A stretch of DNA of 40,348 nt from Listeria fleischmannii subsp. fleischmannii LU2006-1 (lineage in GTDB: Bacteria; Bacillota; Bacilli; Lactobacillales; Listeriaceae). The notes below the pieces were generated by a model, which saw only the letters and a program-made list of their open reading frames with translations, had not been told where the DNA came from and made no database searches. Location: assembly GCF_000344175.1 (NCBI RefSeq), contig NZ_ALWW01000026.1, forward strand, positions 40-40,387, given 5' to 3'. This document shows, in pieces, positions 24,354-35,127 of the stretch (the first letter of the stretch is position 1; every line of letters begins with the position of its first letter). A program made the position numbers and the translations under genes.

Positions 24354-25635
24354 TTATTCTCCCTCAAATAAGTCCGAAATAACCTTTCCTTCCACATTAG
24401 GCATTTGAAAACCTAATATTTTAGCAAAAGTTGGCGCTTCATCAATTAATTGCGCGTTGTCGATTTCTTCCCCGCGTTTTATTCCGGGACCACTCACAAT
24501 GAGCGTTGTCTGGTAATCTTTTTTATCCGGATGATAGCCGTGAACTGCACGATAATAATCCGGCTGCCCGATTTTTTCATCCGTCACTTCTTCTACTAAA
24601 GGCCCCTCAACATTTTCCATAAAGTAGCAGCCTGGTATCGCTTCAACCATGAATGTAGCCTCAGAATCTGCCCCTAAATGAACAATTTCCGATGTAGTGT
24701 ACACTTTTTCAATGCCAGGAAGCTGATTTAACGCCTCGTAAACATGATTTTGAAGTGCTTGGTTTTTTATGTAAATATAACTTGACCCGTCACAACTTTT
24801 TGCATACACTTCCCATTCGATAATCTCATTTGTTGCATCTATTGTTAACCAATTTTGCTCAGCAAATAGAATATTTAATCGTAATATCGTATTCACATTT
24901 ATTTGATAATGATCCCCTAAAATAGCAAATGTACTTTCATCAAAAATACCCGCTTTTTTAGTAGCCGTAATCAACTCGCCTAAACGATTATCGTGCCGTT
25001 TGAGCGCCTCATTTGCCTCGTTTGAGGTTACGCCATATTGATGTCGCATGCTATCTAAATCAACAAAATGAGCCATCAAAAGACCCGGTTTTCTAGTCAG
25101 AATCGTATCAATGACCGAAGCCGTTATGAAATCATCTAATTGGGGTTGTTTAATGCCCTTTCGCAGATGACCAAATTTTTTATTCATATGGAGAAGAAAA
25201 AAAAGGCGAACTTCCCCAAAGTGAAACGAGAACCTGATTTAGCCAAAAACGGTTTGGAAAAATCTCAGCAATATTGTAATCAATACCGCTTTGAGCAGCA
25301 ACTGGCCATAAAAAAGAGGCCGTTTTATATCCTTTTGCCTTCGCGATTTCATACAATGTAGGTACTTTAATAGCATCTTTATACCAATACCAGTCAGGTG
25401 AAGTTCTGTTAGGTTGAATCTTTGTATTATTCACAATTCCATGTGTAATAGGATAATGACCCGTAATAATAGACGTATGGGCTGGATATGTAAGAGAAGG
25501 ATAAATTGAACGAACTTTTTTAAATATGTGTGCCAGTTTCTTTTTATTTTTTTTAAAATTAGGTAAACTTTCAATATCTTCTAAATCTTTCGCGCCTAAA
25601 GCATCAAAAGAAAGGATAAATAAATAACGAGTCAA
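24354..25635 (-). pseudogene. Alkaline-phosphatase-superfamily phosphodiesterase, one frameshift
   Basis: Type I phosphodiesterase/nucleotide pyrophosphatase-like metalloenzyme, about 427 residues when joined. First metal Asp in LSFDALGAKDL, nucleophile Thr in YPSLTYPAHTSIITGHYP, metal ligands in MAHFVDLDSMRHQYG (Asp, His), AILGDHYQI (Asp-His) and VHGYHPD (His) are all present, so the active site is complete if the gene is whole. Frame is lost in the 8-A run (plus strand) at 25197-25204; one base fewer restores SSPFFLLHMNKKFGH. No signal peptide, so cytoplasmic. Immediately upstream of the UMF1 transporter and likely co-transcribed. Substrate unknown. Confidence 0.85.
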
Positions 25636-25692
25636 CGTTTAAACACCTCTTTCTATTCCTATTGTAACAAAAACAGTTTAAAATTACTCAAC

Positions 25693-25723
25693 AAAAAACC
25701 TAGGCAATACCTAGGTTTTTTGT
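25693..25723. terminator. Terminator overlapping the AI-2E gene 3' end
   Basis: AACCTAGG and CCTAGGTT around ATTGC/GCAAT loop, A-run and T-run on either side. It contains the stop codon of the AI-2E family gene. Confidence 0.75.
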
Positions 25724-26743
25724 TTTTTTTTCAAGTAAATGTTCAGCTTGATCGGTTACACCAAGAACGTCCAGGAAGAACATCACAACTGGAATTCCTA
25801 CAATTAAGCCCCAAACGCCAAAGAAATGTTCACCAAAAATTAAAATGACAAACGTATAAAAGACAGGTAAGTCCGTTTTAGCAGACATTAATTTAGGGTT
25901 TAACACATACGATTCTAGCGCATGAATAACTAATACAACGAGTAAAATATAAAAAACATACTGGAAGCCGCCAACAGAATACGCAATTATGGTTAGCGGA
26001 ATCATTGAAATAATAACACCCGCAACGGGAATTAATCCTAATAAGAATACCATAATAGAAAGTGTTAATAGTTGAGGGAATCCCATAATCCAGAGTGCAA
26101 TGGTTGTTAACACACAGTTCACAACTGCAATAAGGAACTGGGCTTCAATCACTTTCCCGAACGTACCAACAAACTTTGTCCCAAAATATTTAATCTCATC
26201 GTAAACGAAAGAAACTTTACTAGTCGCAAACTGATTGGTAAATGTAATGAGTTGGTCTCTTCCAAGAGAGAAGAAAAGACTTAAAATCAGTGCAATAAAC
26301 ACATTAAATGCCACAACACTTATATTCGTTAAATAGGTCACGATAATTTGAACGCCTTGTTCCGTATACTTCATCACATCAACTTCATTCGCCACTGTAA
26401 TCACATAATTAACAAAATCATTATTCGAATCCTGCGTAAAGAATGTGTTTATAAATTTAACTAGCTGACTAATTTGTTCGGTTAAAATAGGTATGTATTT
26501 CACAACGACAAATGCTAGTCCTAGTGCAATAAGCGCATAGAGGATTAATACAATAATCTGCCTATAAATCGAGATTCGCTTTAAAATAAAGTTTTCAAGT
26601 CTCGTTATTAAAAATGAGAAAATAAAGGTTAATAAAATGATATCCATCATACTACGAAGCAAATAAAGAACGAAAACGACTGCTAAAAAAACAAGTATGC
26701 GTCGTGTACTTTTTTTACTTAAAATTTGAATTAAACTATCCAA
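25700..26743 (-). CDS. AI-2E family transporter (347 aa)
   Basis: Polytopic membrane protein of the AI-2E (PerM/YdiK/TqsA) family; members include autoinducer-2 exporters and Na+/H+ antiporters, so substrate is open. About eight hydrophobic segments; the conserved C-terminal core is clear: LGLIPVAGVIISMIPLTIIA, VIHALESYVLNPKLMSAKTDLPVFYTF and FGVWGLIVGIPVVMFFLDVL. TTG start at 26743 is chosen because GGAGG lies 8 bases upstream; the open frame extends 7 codons further to an ATG without a ribosome site. Single gene. Confidence 0.87.
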   Translation of the reverse strand: MDSLIQILSKKSTRRILVFLAVVFVLYLLRSMMDIILLTFIFSFLITRLENFILKRISIYRQIIVLILYALIALGLAFVVVKYIPILTEQISQLVKFINTFFTQDSNNDFVNYVITVANEVDVMKYTEQGVQIIVTYLTNISVVAFNVFIALILSLFFSLGRDQLITFTNQFATSKVSFVYDEIKYFGTKFVGTFGKVIEAQFLIAVVNCVLTTIALWIMGFPQLLTLSIMVFLLGLIPVAGVIISMIPLTIIAYSVGGFQYVFYILLVVLVIHALESYVLNPKLMSAKTDLPVFYTFVILIFGEHFFGVWGLIVGIPVVMFFLDVLGVTDQAEHLLEKKTKNLGIA

Positions 26744-26851
26744 TAAACCACCCTCCAAATTCATTTGCTAAACTCATTGTAACAAAATAATACTGAATAA
26801 ACCGTTTTCTGGTAAAAGATACATCGCAAGTAGGATTTTTATGAAAGAATG

Positions 26852-27760
26852 CTAAGCATCTTCCCCAATGATTCGTACTTCAGTCTCTAAATCCACATCA
26901 AAATTGCGTTTAACCGTTTCTTGAACGTGTTTAATTACCTTCATATAATCCGTTGCTGTTGCTCCGCCAACATTTACAATAAAGCCGGCATGTTTCTCGG
27001 AAACTTGGGCACCACCAATTTGAAAGCCTTGTAAATGACTTTCTTGAATCAATCGACCAGCAAAATGACCGGGTGGTCGTTTAAAAACACTTCCACAAGA
27101 TGGATACTCAAGCGGTTGTTTCGATTCTCTTGCTTCTGTTAGTTCTGCCATCTTTGCTTCGATGGGTAGTTTTTCTGAAAGCTCTAATTGAAACGCTGCT
27201 TCTAGGACAATATAATTTTTTTCAGCAACTGTACTATGACGATATTTTGCCGCTAAATCAGCTCGTTCCAAATGTAGCAACTCGCCTTTCGTTGTTAAGA
27301 CTGTCGCTTTGTGCAAACAATCACTAATTTCTCCCCCATAAGCGCCTGCATTCATATATAGTGCCCCGCCAACAGAACCCGGAATACCACAAGCGAACTC
27401 AAGACCCGTTAAACTTTCATCTCGAGCAAAACGTGATACATCAATTAATTTGGCACCACTTCCTGCATAAATCATCGTATCTTTGCGGTAAATTGTGTTT
27501 AATAAATCTAAATACAAAACAATTCCACGAATGCCCCCATCTTTTACAATTAGATTGGAGCCATTTCCCAAAATAGTTAAGGGTACATTTTCCTCGCTAC
27601 AAAATTGAACGACACTTTGCACTTCCTCATTTGTCTTTGGCATTACAAATAAGTCTGCGTTACCCCCAGTTTTCGTGTACGTATATTTCGCTAAACTCTC
27701 ATTTTTTTTAATCAGTAATTCAGGTGCAATTTCATTTAATTTTTTGGCTATATTCTCCAT
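26852..27760 (-). CDS. murB: UDP-N-acetylenolpyruvoylglucosamine reductase (302 aa)
   Basis: FAD/NADPH enzyme of peptidoglycan precursor synthesis, reducing UDP-GlcNAc-enolpyruvate to UDP-MurNAc. Type II MurB (Gram-positive length). FAD-binding motifs [32 protein letters not shown] and [27 protein letters not shown] are intact; catalytic Ser in [20 protein letters not shown] and the final conserved Glu in [11 protein letters not shown] are present. ATG at 27760. Monocistronic and divergent from bilEA. Essential in most bacteria and unbroken here. Confidence 0.96.
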   Translation of the reverse strand: MENIAKKLNEIAPELLIKKNESLAKYTYTKTGGNADLFVMPKTNEEVQSVVQFCSEENVPLTILGNGSNLIVKDGGIRGIVLYLDLLNTIYRKDTMIYAGSGAKLIDVSRFARDESLTGLEFACGIPGSVGGALYMNAGAYGGEISDCLHKATVLTTKGELLHLERADLAAKYRHSTVAEKNYIVLEAAFQLELSEKLPIEAKMAELTEARESKQPLEYPSCGSVFKRPPGHFAGRLIQESHLQGFQIGGAQVSEKHAGFIVNVGGATATDYMKVIKHVQETVKRNFDVDLETEVRIIGEDA

Positions 27761-27821
27761 TTATTATACCTTCCATTCACGTTGTTAATTTTACTCCTTC
27801 TATTCTATCATGAAGCTAGTT

Positions 27822-27841
27822 TTTTACAAAATAATGTAAAA
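27822..27841. promoter_or_regulatory. Palindrome upstream of bilEA
   Basis: TTTTACA (27822-27828) and TGTAAAA (27835-27841), 6-base centre, just upstream of the sigma-B promoter. Candidate operator. The spacing does not fit a PrfA box (which has a 2-base centre). Confidence 0.4.
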
Positions 27842-27854
27842 TAATTGTTTTTAT

Positions 27855-27880
27855 GGTTAAAAAATGTTAAATTCGGGTAT
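27855..27880 (+). promoter_or_regulatory. Sigma-B promoter of bilEAB
   Basis: GGTTAA (27855-27860), 14-bp spacer, GGGTAT (27875-27880), close to the sigma-B consensus GTTT/GGGWAW. In L. monocytogenes bilE is known to be sigma-B dependent. The start codon of bilEA is 44 bases downstream. Confidence 0.7.
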
Positions 27881-27923
27881 AGGAACAAATATTCGCTTTT
27901 TACTATGGAGATTGGAGGCTCTT

Positions 27924-28905
27924 ATGATACGCTTTGACAATGTCACGAAAAAATATCAAGATAATGAGATTGCAGTCAATCAAGTCAACTTGAATATTGA
28001 AGATGGAGAATTTTTTGTTTTTATCGGCCCGAGTGGTTGCGGGAAAACAACCACTTTAAAAATGATTAACCGATTAATTCCGCTGACGACTGGAACAATT
28101 TACATAAATGAAAAACGTATTAGTGACTATAATATTCATGAACTGCGTTTTGATATTGGTTATGTATTACAGCAAATTGCTCTTTTTCCACATATGACTA
28201 TCGCAGAAAACATTGCCATTGTTCCTGAACTAAAAAAATGGGACAAAGAAAAAATTTATAACCGCACTACTGAATTACTCGAAATGGTCGGGCTTGACCC
28301 GGAAACCTATCGTAATCGTAAGCCAAAGGAACTTTCTGGTGGAGAACAGCAACGTATCGGTGTAGTACGCGCTCTAGCAGCGGATCCGAGCATTATTTTA
28401 ATGGATGAACCATTTAGTGCTCTTGATCCCATATCACGTCAAAAATTGCAACAAGATATTTCACTTTTACAAAAAAAGATTAAAAAAACCCATCGTCTTT
28501 GTCACGCATGATATGCAAGAAGCTCTCGCGCTTGGTGACCGCATTTGCCTTATGCAAGATGGAGAAATCGTGCAATGTGATACACCGAACAATATTCTAA
28601 AAAACCCGAAAAATGATTTTGTTAGACATTTCTTAGATTCTGGGAATATCGCGAAACCTCATCTTCTCCCGGAAAATAAACAAGCCAAAGATATAATTAC
28701 TAGCCTACATCTAGTGGGGAAAAATGCGCCTGACTCCCCTGTTCTAAACGATGATGCTAAAATAAGCGATGTTATTGTTGCCCTTTCAAAACAAGATGCC
28801 ATCCAAATTCAAAATGAGCAAAATGAAATTACAGGAGTCATTACAAACGCTGATTTAACTAAGTTTTTAGCCAACCAGCTAGAAGAGGTTGGTGAGACAA
28901 AATGA
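27924..28905 (+). pseudogene. bilEA: BilEA, ATP-binding subunit of the bile-exclusion ABC system, one frameshift
   Basis: ATPase of the OpuB-like BilE system that lowers bile accumulation in L. monocytogenes. Walker [11 protein letters not shown]-loop VLQQIALFPHMTI, signature LSGGEQQR, Walker B LMDEPFSALDP, then FVTHDMQEALALGDR and a C-terminal single CBS-like region. ATG at 27924 follows TGGAGG. The frame changes within 28482-28491 (seven A then three C): one base fewer gives IKKTIVFVTHD or IKKPIVFVTHD, restoring about 325 residues. As read, the first fragment ends just before the H-loop, so no functional ATPase would be made. Overlaps bilEB by ATGA. Confidence 0.88.
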
Positions 28906-30419
28906 ATACTCTTATTAATACATTTATTGATCGCAAAGATGTACTTTGGACGGCACTCATTCAGCATATCCAAATTTCCTTTATCTCACTCTTTATTGCT
29001 GTTTTAATCGCCCTTCCGCTTGGCATCTACTTAACTAGGCATAAGCGATTAGCTGAACCGATTATCCAAGTCGCAGCTATTTTTCAAACCATACCATCAC
29101 TTGCGCTACTTGGTCTTTTAATTCCTCTCGTTGGAATTGGGATTATTCCCGCGATTATCGCGCTCGTCATTTATGCCCTTCTTCCAATCTTGCGCAATAC
29201 ATATACAGGTATAAATGAAGTTGATCCGGCGTTAATCGAAGCGTCCAGAGCCATGGGGATGAATAAATGGCGGAGACTTTATAAGATTCAACTCCCCCTC
29301 GCAATGCCTGTCATTATGGCCGGTATAAGAACAGCGATGGTCCTAATTATTGGAACCGCTACACTCGCTGCTTTAATTGGAGCTGGCGGACTGGGAGACT
29401 TAATTCTTCTCGGAATTGACCGGAACAATAACAGCCTTATCTTACTCGGCGCTATTCCTGCCGCACTTCTCGCTATCTTATTTGATGTGCTTTTACGTTT
29501 TTTGGAAAAAGCAAGTTTCAGAAGTACCATTATAACAGTGTCCGTAGGCGTTCTACTCACTGCCGCACTAATTGTTGTCCCGTACTTTGCATCAGATAAA
29601 AAAGAAATTACCATTGCAGGAAAACTTGGTGCCGAACCAGAAATCCTAATTAATATGTATAAATTAGTCATTGAAGACGAGACCGACTTAAAAGTTAATT
29701 TAAAACCGAATATGGGTAAAACCAGCTTCTTATTTAACGCTCTTAAGTCCGGAAACATCGACATCTATCCAGAGTTTACCGGCACCGTTTTAGAAACCTT
29801 CACAAAAGAGCCCGCTAAATCGCATGACGCGAATCAAGTTTACGAGCAAGCAAAAGACGGGTTAGCGAAGCAATTTAATATGACCTACTTAAAACCAATG
29901 CAATATAATAACACCTATGCTCTCGCGGTATCGAATGATTTTGGCACACAAAATAATTTAAAGACAATTTCTGATTTAGCCCAAGTTGAAGATCTCGTTA
30001 AAGCTGGCTTCACACTCGAATTTAAAGACCGTGGTGACGGGTATAAAGGTATTCAAGATACGTACGGTTTACAGTTTGACAATTTGAAAACGATGGAACC
30101 AAAACTACGTTACAATGCCATTTTAGCGAATGATATCAACTTGATTGATGCCTATTCAACAGATAGCGAACTCGCACAGTACAAATTAAAAGTGTTACAA
30201 GATGATAAAAAACTGTTCCCACCGTATCAAGGAGCACCACTAATGTTAACGAAGACCATTGAAAAATATCCGGAAATTAGAAAGCCTCTTAATCGATTAG
30301 CTGGAAAAATTACGGATGATGAAATGCGAAAAATGAATTATGAAGTCAACGTAAACGGAAAGTCTGCAGAAGAAGTGGCGCGCAACTATTTGATTAAAGA
30401 AAAAATACTTCAAAAATAA
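28902..30419 (+). CDS. bilEB: BilEB, fused permease/substrate-binding subunit (505 aa)
   Basis: Membrane partner of BilEA. Residues 1-210 are an OpuCB-like permease ([31 protein letters not shown] as the EAA loop, [17 protein letters not shown]). A further membrane segment near 215-230 tethers an extracellular substrate-binding domain (about 235-505: [64 protein letters not shown]) of the glycine-betaine/choline type. ATG overlaps the bilEA stop. Despite its osmolyte-transporter sequence the L. monocytogenes system acts in bile resistance, not osmoprotection (established). The gene is intact here. Confidence 0.92.
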   Translation: MNTLINTFIDRKDVLWTALIQHIQISFISLFIAVLIALPLGIYLTRHKRLAEPIIQVAAIFQTIPSLALLGLLIPLVGIGIIPAIIALVIYALLPILRNTYTGINEVDPALIEASRAMGMNKWRRLYKIQLPLAMPVIMAGIRTAMVLIIGTATLAALIGAGGLGDLILLGIDRNNNSLILLGAIPAALLAILFDVLLRFLEKASFRSTIITVSVGVLLTAALIVVPYFASDKKEITIAGKLGAEPEILINMYKLVIEDETDLKVNLKPNMGKTSFLFNALKSGNIDIYPEFTGTVLETFTKEPAKSHDANQVYEQAKDGLAKQFNMTYLKPMQYNNTYALAVSNDFGTQNNLKTISDLAQVEDLVKAGFTLEFKDRGDGYKGIQDTYGLQFDNLKTMEPKLRYNAILANDINLIDAYSTDSELAQYKLKVLQDDKKLFPPYQGAPLMLTKTIEKYPEIRKPLNRLAGKITDDEMRKMNYEVNVNGKSAEEVARNYLIKEKILQK

Positions 30420-30420
30420 A

Positions 30421-30466
30421 AAAAACAACGATTCGCCTGATCTAGTGGCGGATCGTTGTTTTTTAG
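30421..30466. terminator. Bidirectional terminator after bilEB
   Basis: AAAACAACGAT-CGCC and GGCG-ATCGTTGTTTT arms, A-run and T-run on both sides, between convergent genes. Confidence 0.85.
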
Positions 30467-30518
30467 TTCGATTTTACTTTAAAATAGATTTTTCTAAACC
30501 TCTCAGTTCGCTTACTAT

Positions 30519-31352
30519 TCACTCGTTTCGGATAAGCTCACTAATTTTATTCGTATTTGGTTTATAAAAGCGACAATGTGCTTCATATTCCATATTAAAC
30601 TCTTGTGCTCGTTTTGGTAGCGGATTTGATTTATCAATTAATAAACCATCTTCAAGTAGTGGAAGTAGTGAAATAATTTGATCAAACACAAGTCCACCAT
30701 TTGTATCACTCAAAACATTTATCATCTTCGCGAGCGCTTTTCTTTCTTCAGCGGGAATTTGTTTTTGATTTTGATGGAACCACTTCGCAAGAGCTGCTCG
30801 ATTGTCTCTTGTTGCTTCCAAATAAATCGTTTGAGCATAGGCTGCTATCATAAAAGCAATCGATAAGTCTTCCGCTGATTTCCAGTCCTCTTCTTTGATG
30901 AGCCCCTGCTCTTTAATTTTTTCATTTAATAAGGCGATATCTTCTTGGTAAATATCCATTTTATGTTGCTGTTGTTTATAAACTTCAAGTGCCAAACTAA
31001 GTTGGTCAATTTCCGGTTGAAGTTTTTCCCCAAAAAGAATATTGTTGTTTAAAATGAGTTGCGCTTGCTCAATTCGTTCCGCTACAGTGCTATCACGTTC
31101 CTTAACAATACTCGTGCGTTTCGTCAAATATTCAAAATAAAAATTGTATTTCTGTAATTTTTGAACAACGGCTAAAGCCTCTTCTTTACTAGCTAATTCA
31201 TCTTCACTTCTTAGCACAGTAATTCCAGAAATCTTTCCTAATTTTGTAAAAATGACAACTTGAAATAAATAACCTTCCACATCAATCTTATAAGGTAACA
31301 CATGGTCTTGCTCTAAAAGTTTTTTTTGTGGTTTTAACATTTTGCCAGCCAT
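30519..31352 (-). CDS. Conserved hypothetical protein (277 aa)
   Basis: Function not recognised. Occupies the position of a conserved hypothetical gene between bilEB and mntH in Listeria. N-terminal part (about 1-75) begins MAGKMLKPQKKLLEQDHVLPYKIDVEGYLFQVVIFTKLGKISGITVL-like and is beta-rich; the remainder is helical and charged, with coiled-coil tendency around 85-150. No signal peptide, no membrane segment, no cysteine cluster. ATG at 31352 is favoured by AAAGGTG upstream; the frame is open to 31394. Cytoplasmic. No role is proposed. Confidence 0.7.
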   Translation of the reverse strand: MAGKMLKPQKKLLEQDHVLPYKIDVEGYLFQVVIFTKLGKISGITVLRSEDELASKEEALAVVQKLQKYNFYFEYLTKRTSIVKERDSTVAERIEQAQLILNNNILFGEKLQPEIDQLSLALEVYKQQQHKMDIYQEDIALLNEKIKEQGLIKEEDWKSAEDLSIAFMIAAYAQTIYLEATRDNRAALAKWFHQNQKQIPAEERKALAKMINVLSDTNGGLVFDQIISLLPLLEDGLLIDKSNPLPKRAQEFNMEYEAHCRFYKPNTNKISELIRNE

Positions 31353-31471
31353 TATAATCAACACCTTTACTACGCTTATTTCTGTTAATCTCATTATAAC
31401 GAATCTAGGTGAAAAATTCGAGGGAAATTATTAAGATGTTTCTAATTTATAGTTTACATAATGATATTATA

Positions 31472-32803
31472 TTAAACAAACGTATGAATAAGTAAATAAA
31501 TATTTAAAGCTGCGATAAAAACGGCGACCGTCCACGACAAAATTTGCAACCACCGCGGATTAACAAAGACCCCCATTTTTTTCTTATCCCCTGTAAAAAG
31601 GACTAGTGGAATGACAGCAAATGATAATTGCATGGATAAAACGACTTGACTCAGAATAAGTAATTCATTCGTCCCCGTAACACCGTAAATCGCAGTTACA
31701 ATCACAGCTGGAATAATCGCTAACATACGTGTTAGAAGCCTTCTTAACCATGGTTTTAAGCGTATGTTAAGAAACCCTTCCATCACGATTTGGCCGGCTA
31801 AGGTACCTGTTAATGTGGAGTTTTGCCCGGAAGCTAGTAATGCGACTGCAAAAAGTGTACTTGCAATGCTACTCCCTAGCGTCGGATCAAGTAATTTATA
31901 AGCATCTTCAATTCCCGCTACTTCGCGGTGCCCAGTAAAATAAAAGGCAGAAGCTGATAAAATTAAAATCGCTGCATTAATAAAAAGAGCCATGGTGAGT
32001 GAAAAAGTGGAGTCAATAAATGAAAATTTGATGGCTTCTTTCCGTCCTTTTAAGTTGCGCTCATATTGCCTAGTTTGGACAATGGACGAATGTAAGTAAA
32101 GATTATGTGGCATAACGGTAGCGCCTAAAATCCCAAGCGCAATATATAACATCGCCGGATTTGTAACGATTTCTTTTTGAGGGATGAAGCCTTTTGCAAC
32201 TTGAGCCATATTAGGATGACTCATGACAAGCTCAATTCCAAAACAAACTAAAATAGTTACCATGAGCGTAATGACAATAATTTCAATATAACGAAAACCA
32301 CGATGCTGTAATAGCAGAACTAGAAAAATATCAAGGGATGTGATACAGACGCCCCAAATTAATGGGATACCGAATAGGAGGTTTAGCGCAATGGCACTCC
32401 CAATAACTTCTGCAATATCGGTCGCAATAATAGCCAGTTCTGCTAAAATCCACAAAAGAAATGAAACGCCTTTTGAAAAGCTATCTCTTGAAGCTTGGGC
32501 TAAATCGCGTCCGGTGACAATGCCTAACTTGGAGGCAAGTGATTGCAATAAAATCGCCATGAGATTGGACAAGAGGATGACTGAAAGCAGGACATAACCG
32601 AACTCTGAACCGCCGGCAATGCTTGTTGCCCAATTACCTGGGTCTACGTAGCCGACGGCAATCAGCGCCCCGGGGCCCATAAACGCAAGTAATTTTCTAA
32701 AAAAGGAAGCATTTTGAGGGACTTTGACGGAATTGTTTACTTCGCTTAGCGAGGACTCTGATTCTTTCTGCCGCCATGCTTGTTTTTCCTTTTTCAAAAG
32801 CAT
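31472..32803 (-). CDS. mntH: NRAMP-family manganese/divalent metal importer (443 aa)
   Basis: Proton-coupled Mn2+ (and Fe2+) uptake protein of the plasma membrane. The metal-site motif [11 protein letters not shown] of segment 1 and [10 protein letters not shown] of segment 6 are intact, with 11 predicted membrane segments and a hydrophilic N-terminal extension of about 45 residues. ATG at 32803 is chosen because GAGAGGAG precedes it; the open frame to 32857 runs into the opuC terminator and is unlikely to be translated. Probably repressed by MntR in high Mn2+ (known for the family); no clear MntR box was identified. Confidence 0.93.
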   Translation of the reverse strand: MLLKKEKQAWRQKESESSLSEVNNSVKVPQNASFFRKLLAFMGPGALIAVGYVDPGNWATSIAGGSEFGYVLLSVILLSNLMAILLQSLASKLGIVTGRDLAQASRDSFSKGVSFLLWILAELAIIATDIAEVIGSAIALNLLFGIPLIWGVCITSLDIFLVLLLQHRGFRYIEIIVITLMVTILVCFGIELVMSHPNMAQVAKGFIPQKEIVTNPAMLYIALGILGATVMPHNLYLHSSIVQTRQYERNLKGRKEAIKFSFIDSTFSLTMALFINAAILILSASAFYFTGHREVAGIEDAYKLLDPTLGSSIASTLFAVALLASGQNSTLTGTLAGQIVMEGFLNIRLKPWLRRLLTRMLAIIPAVIVTAIYGVTGTNELLILSQVVLSMQLSFAVIPLVLFTGDKKKMGVFVNPRWLQILSWTVAVFIAALNIYLLIHTFV

Positions 32804-32829
32804 TCTCTCCTCTCTTTTTTGTAGTAAAA

Positions 32830-32866
32830 AGGCAAATGTAGCAATATAACACCACATTTGCCTATT
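32830..32866 (-). terminator. Terminator of the opuC operon
   Basis: AGGCAAATGT (32830-32839) and ACATTTGCCT (32854-32863) arms with a 14-base loop and T-rich run on the minus strand, after opuCD and before mntH. Confidence 0.75.
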
Positions 32867-32870
32867 TGGC

Positions 32871-33542
32871 TTAAAGCGCTTCGGTTAGTTTTTTCTTTTT
32901 ATTTTTGACTGGATTTAAAGAGCGTTCGATAAATCCTAGCACAAGATCCACAATAATTGCCATCAGGGCAGTTGGAATAGCCCCTGCTAAAATGATTGCT
33001 GTTCCGTTTGTTGCGTTTGTTCCGCGTACAATGATATCACCTAGTCCACCGGCACCAACAAATGTCCCGATTGCGGCAACACCAATGGCGATAACAAGTG
33101 CATTTCGAATCCCTGCCATAATGACGGAAAGCGCAAGTGGTAATTCAATCATCCGTAACACTTGCCATTTGGTCATTCCCATCGCTTTCCCTGATTCAAG
33201 TAGTGCGCCGTCTACATTTTGTATACCCGTATATGTATTTTTTAAAATAGGCAATAGCGAGTATAAAAAGAGTGAAAGTACGACGGTGTTTGTGCCAAGC
33301 CCCATGATAAGCATTAAAACTGCAAGCATCGCAAGCGCTGGAATCGTTTGAATTATGTTTGCAATCTGAATGACCCAATTAGCCAGCCTACGTTTACGAG
33401 CGATATAGATACCAAGCGGGATAGCGACAATACTCGCAAACAGCACACCATAAATACTCATTAGAAAATGGCGCCAAAATGCTTCTGCTACATATGCCCC
33501 GTTAGTTGCATAATAGTCGATTAATTGATTTAATGTATTCAT
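32871..33542 (-). CDS. opuCD: OpuCD, osmolyte ABC transporter permease (223 aa)
   Basis: Second permease of the OpuC carnitine/glycine-betaine importer. Five to six membrane segments, with [24 protein letters not shown] loop [16 protein letters not shown] and [18 protein letters not shown] as in all OpuC/ProW-like permeases. GAGG lies about 11 bases before the ATG at 33542 inside the opuCC 3' end. Last gene of opuCABCD; forms the channel with OpuCB. Confidence 0.95.
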   Translation of the reverse strand: MNTLNQLIDYYATNGAYVAEAFWRHFLMSIYGVLFASIVAIPLGIYIARKRRLANWVIQIANIIQTIPALAMLAVLMLIMGLGTNTVVLSLFLYSLLPILKNTYTGIQNVDGALLESGKAMGMTKWQVLRMIELPLALSVIMAGIRNALVIAIGVAAIGTFVGAGGLGDIIVRGTNATNGTAIILAGAIPTALMAIIVDLVLGFIERSLNPVKNKKKKLTEAL

Positions 33543-34461
33543 TTGCCTTCATCCTCAAAATAATTATTTTTTGAAGAAATTCTTCCGCAACGACAGATGG
33601 TTCTTTCAATTCGCCATCCGCCTGATAGTTTAACTTTTGCATTTCTTCTGTAGAAATTTTTCCGACGAGTTTGTTTAAAGTCGTTTTAAGTTCTGGATGT
33701 TTCTTTAAAACTTCGTCAGTAGCTACTGGTGACGCGTCATATGGCGGGAAGAATTTTTTGTCGTCCTCTAGAACCTTCAAATTATAGGTCGGAATACGTC
33801 CATCTGTAGAGTATCCAAGCGCTACGTCCATTTGGTCATTTTTAAGTGCCGTATAAATTAAACCAATTTGCATTGGAAAAATCTTTTTAAAATTAATATT
33901 GTAGTCTTTTGAGAAGGCTTTATATCCATCCCCAGCACGCTCCATCCAAGAATTATCAACACCAGCTGTTAGTTCATTTTGAACCGGACGCATATCACTA
34001 ATTGTTTTCAAGTGATATTTTTCGGCTGTATCTTGACGAACCATAAATGCATACGTATTGGCGAATCCATAAGAATCAAACCAGGTCTGCTGGAATTTCT
34101 TTTCAAAGCCTTCTTGAACAGCTGCTAAAGCTTTCTTAGGGTCTTTAATGGGTTCTTCTCCAAGCGGTCCTACTAAATCTGTTCCGGTATATCTTGCCGC
34201 TGTAATGTCTACATCACCATTCACCATCGCCTGATGTTGTACAACGGATGACCCTAAATTATTGACCATCTCTACTTTGAGATTTGTATCATGTTCAATC
34301 ATTTGTTTAACAATATTGGCTACAATTTGTGACTCCGTTGTTGACATTGAGCCAACTCGAATGGTATTTGCTGAACCTCCGCCTAAACCAGGAAGTGAGC
34401 ACCCTGCTAAAAGGACGAAAGAGGCACATAAAACAGCAAATAAAGTTGTGATTTTTTTCAT
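33502..34461 (-). CDS. opuCC: OpuCC, substrate-binding lipoprotein; C-terminal tail frameshifted as read
   Basis: Extracellular osmolyte-binding lipoprotein for OpuC. Lipobox LLAGCS with lipidated Cys near residue 20; the binding domain has RVGSMSTTESQIVANIV, DITAARYTGTDLVG, DNSWMERAGDGYKAF and DDKKFFPPYDASPV. The last 17 or so residues ([21 protein letters not shown]) do not look like the family end. One more T in the six-T run 33567-33572 would change the end to [10 protein letters not shown] with a stop at 33539, giving an ATGA overlap with opuCD. I therefore suspect a single-base deletion or read error; the ligand-binding domain is unaffected. Confidence 0.93.
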   Translation of the reverse strand: MKKITTLFAVLCASFVLLAGCSLPGLGGGSANTIRVGSMSTTESQIVANIVKQMIEHDTNLKVEMVNNLGSSVVQHQAMVNGDVDITAARYTGTDLVGPLGEEPIKDPKKALAAVQEGFEKKFQQTWFDSYGFANTYAFMVRQDTAEKYHLKTISDMRPVQNELTAGVDNSWMERAGDGYKAFSKDYNINFKKIFPMQIGLIYTALKNDQMDVALGYSTDGRIPTYNLKVLEDDKKFFPPYDASPVATDEVLKKHPELKTTLNKLVGKISTEEMQKLNYQADGELKEPSVVAEEFLQKIIILRMKANEYIKSINRLLCN

Positions 34462-34473
34462 TATTCGTCCCTC

Positions 34474-35127
34474 CTAACTGTTGTTTCTTGCATCGCGAAG
34501 TGGTTTTGGTGTTAATACATTTTCTAGCTTTCCAAGGAAAAATTCAACAAGCAAAGCTAAAATTGTAACAGGAATGGCTCCGCCTAAAATTAAATCTGGA
34601 CGATATAAATTTAAGCCATTGAAAATAAAGTCTCCTAGACCACCAGCGCCAATATAAGACGCAAGCGTTGCCCAAGCGATAATATAAACCGCTGATAAGC
34701 GAATACCAGCCATAATAACAGAAATTGAGTTCGGAATTTCAACGTTTATAATGAGCTGAAAACTTGTCATTCCCATACCGCGCCCAGACTCAATTAAGTT
34801 TTTATCTACGCCCCGGACACCAATAAAGGTATTCCTTAAAATTGGGAGTAACGCATAAATAAACAAGGCTATAATGGCCGGGAATGTTCCTACACCTAAA
34901 ATAGGGATGATAAACGCGAGAATCGCGAGTGAAGGAACTGTTTGCAAGACACTAACAACGCCAATAACAAAATCGGCTATTTTTGGAGAACGCGTTAGTA
35001 AAATACCTACAGGAACTGCTACAATAATACCTAAAATCACTGCCGCAAGTGATATGTAGAGATGCTGCCAAGTTTGAACAAGCAAATTATGCCCATTTTC
35101 TTGGAAAAATTGCGTAATCGCATCCAT
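34474..35127 (-). CDS. opuCB: OpuCB, osmolyte ABC transporter permease (217 aa)
   Basis: First permease of OpuC. Segments and motifs: [27 protein letters not shown] loop [14 protein letters not shown], and [18 protein letters not shown]. The ATG overlaps the opuCA stop codon by one base (TAATG) and the next gene, opuCC, starts 12 bases after its own stop, with AGGAGGG upstream. Paralogous to OpuCD and to the permease half of BilEB. Confidence 0.95.
   Translation of the reverse strand: MDAITQFFQENGHNLLVQTWQHLYISLAAVILGIIVAVPVGILLTRSPKIADFVIGVVSVLQTVPSLAILAFIIPILGVGTFPAIIALFIYALLPILRNTFIGVRGVDKNLIESGRGMGMTSFQLIINVEIPNSISVIMAGIRLSAVYIIAWATLASYIGAGGLGDFIFNGLNLYRPDLILGGAIPVTILALLVEFFLGKLENVLTPKPLRDARNNS

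Noticed and set aside
27822-27841. PrfA box upstream of bilEA
   Set aside because: The inverted repeat has a 6-base centre and TTTTACA half-sites; PrfA needs TTAACA-N2-TGTTAA.
32340-32597. Antisense open frame over mntH
   Set aside because: Shadow frame opposite a strongly conserved gene, with no initiation signals.
33196-33378. Short open frame within opuCD on the same strand
   Set aside because: Out-of-frame shadow of opuCD without ribosome site.
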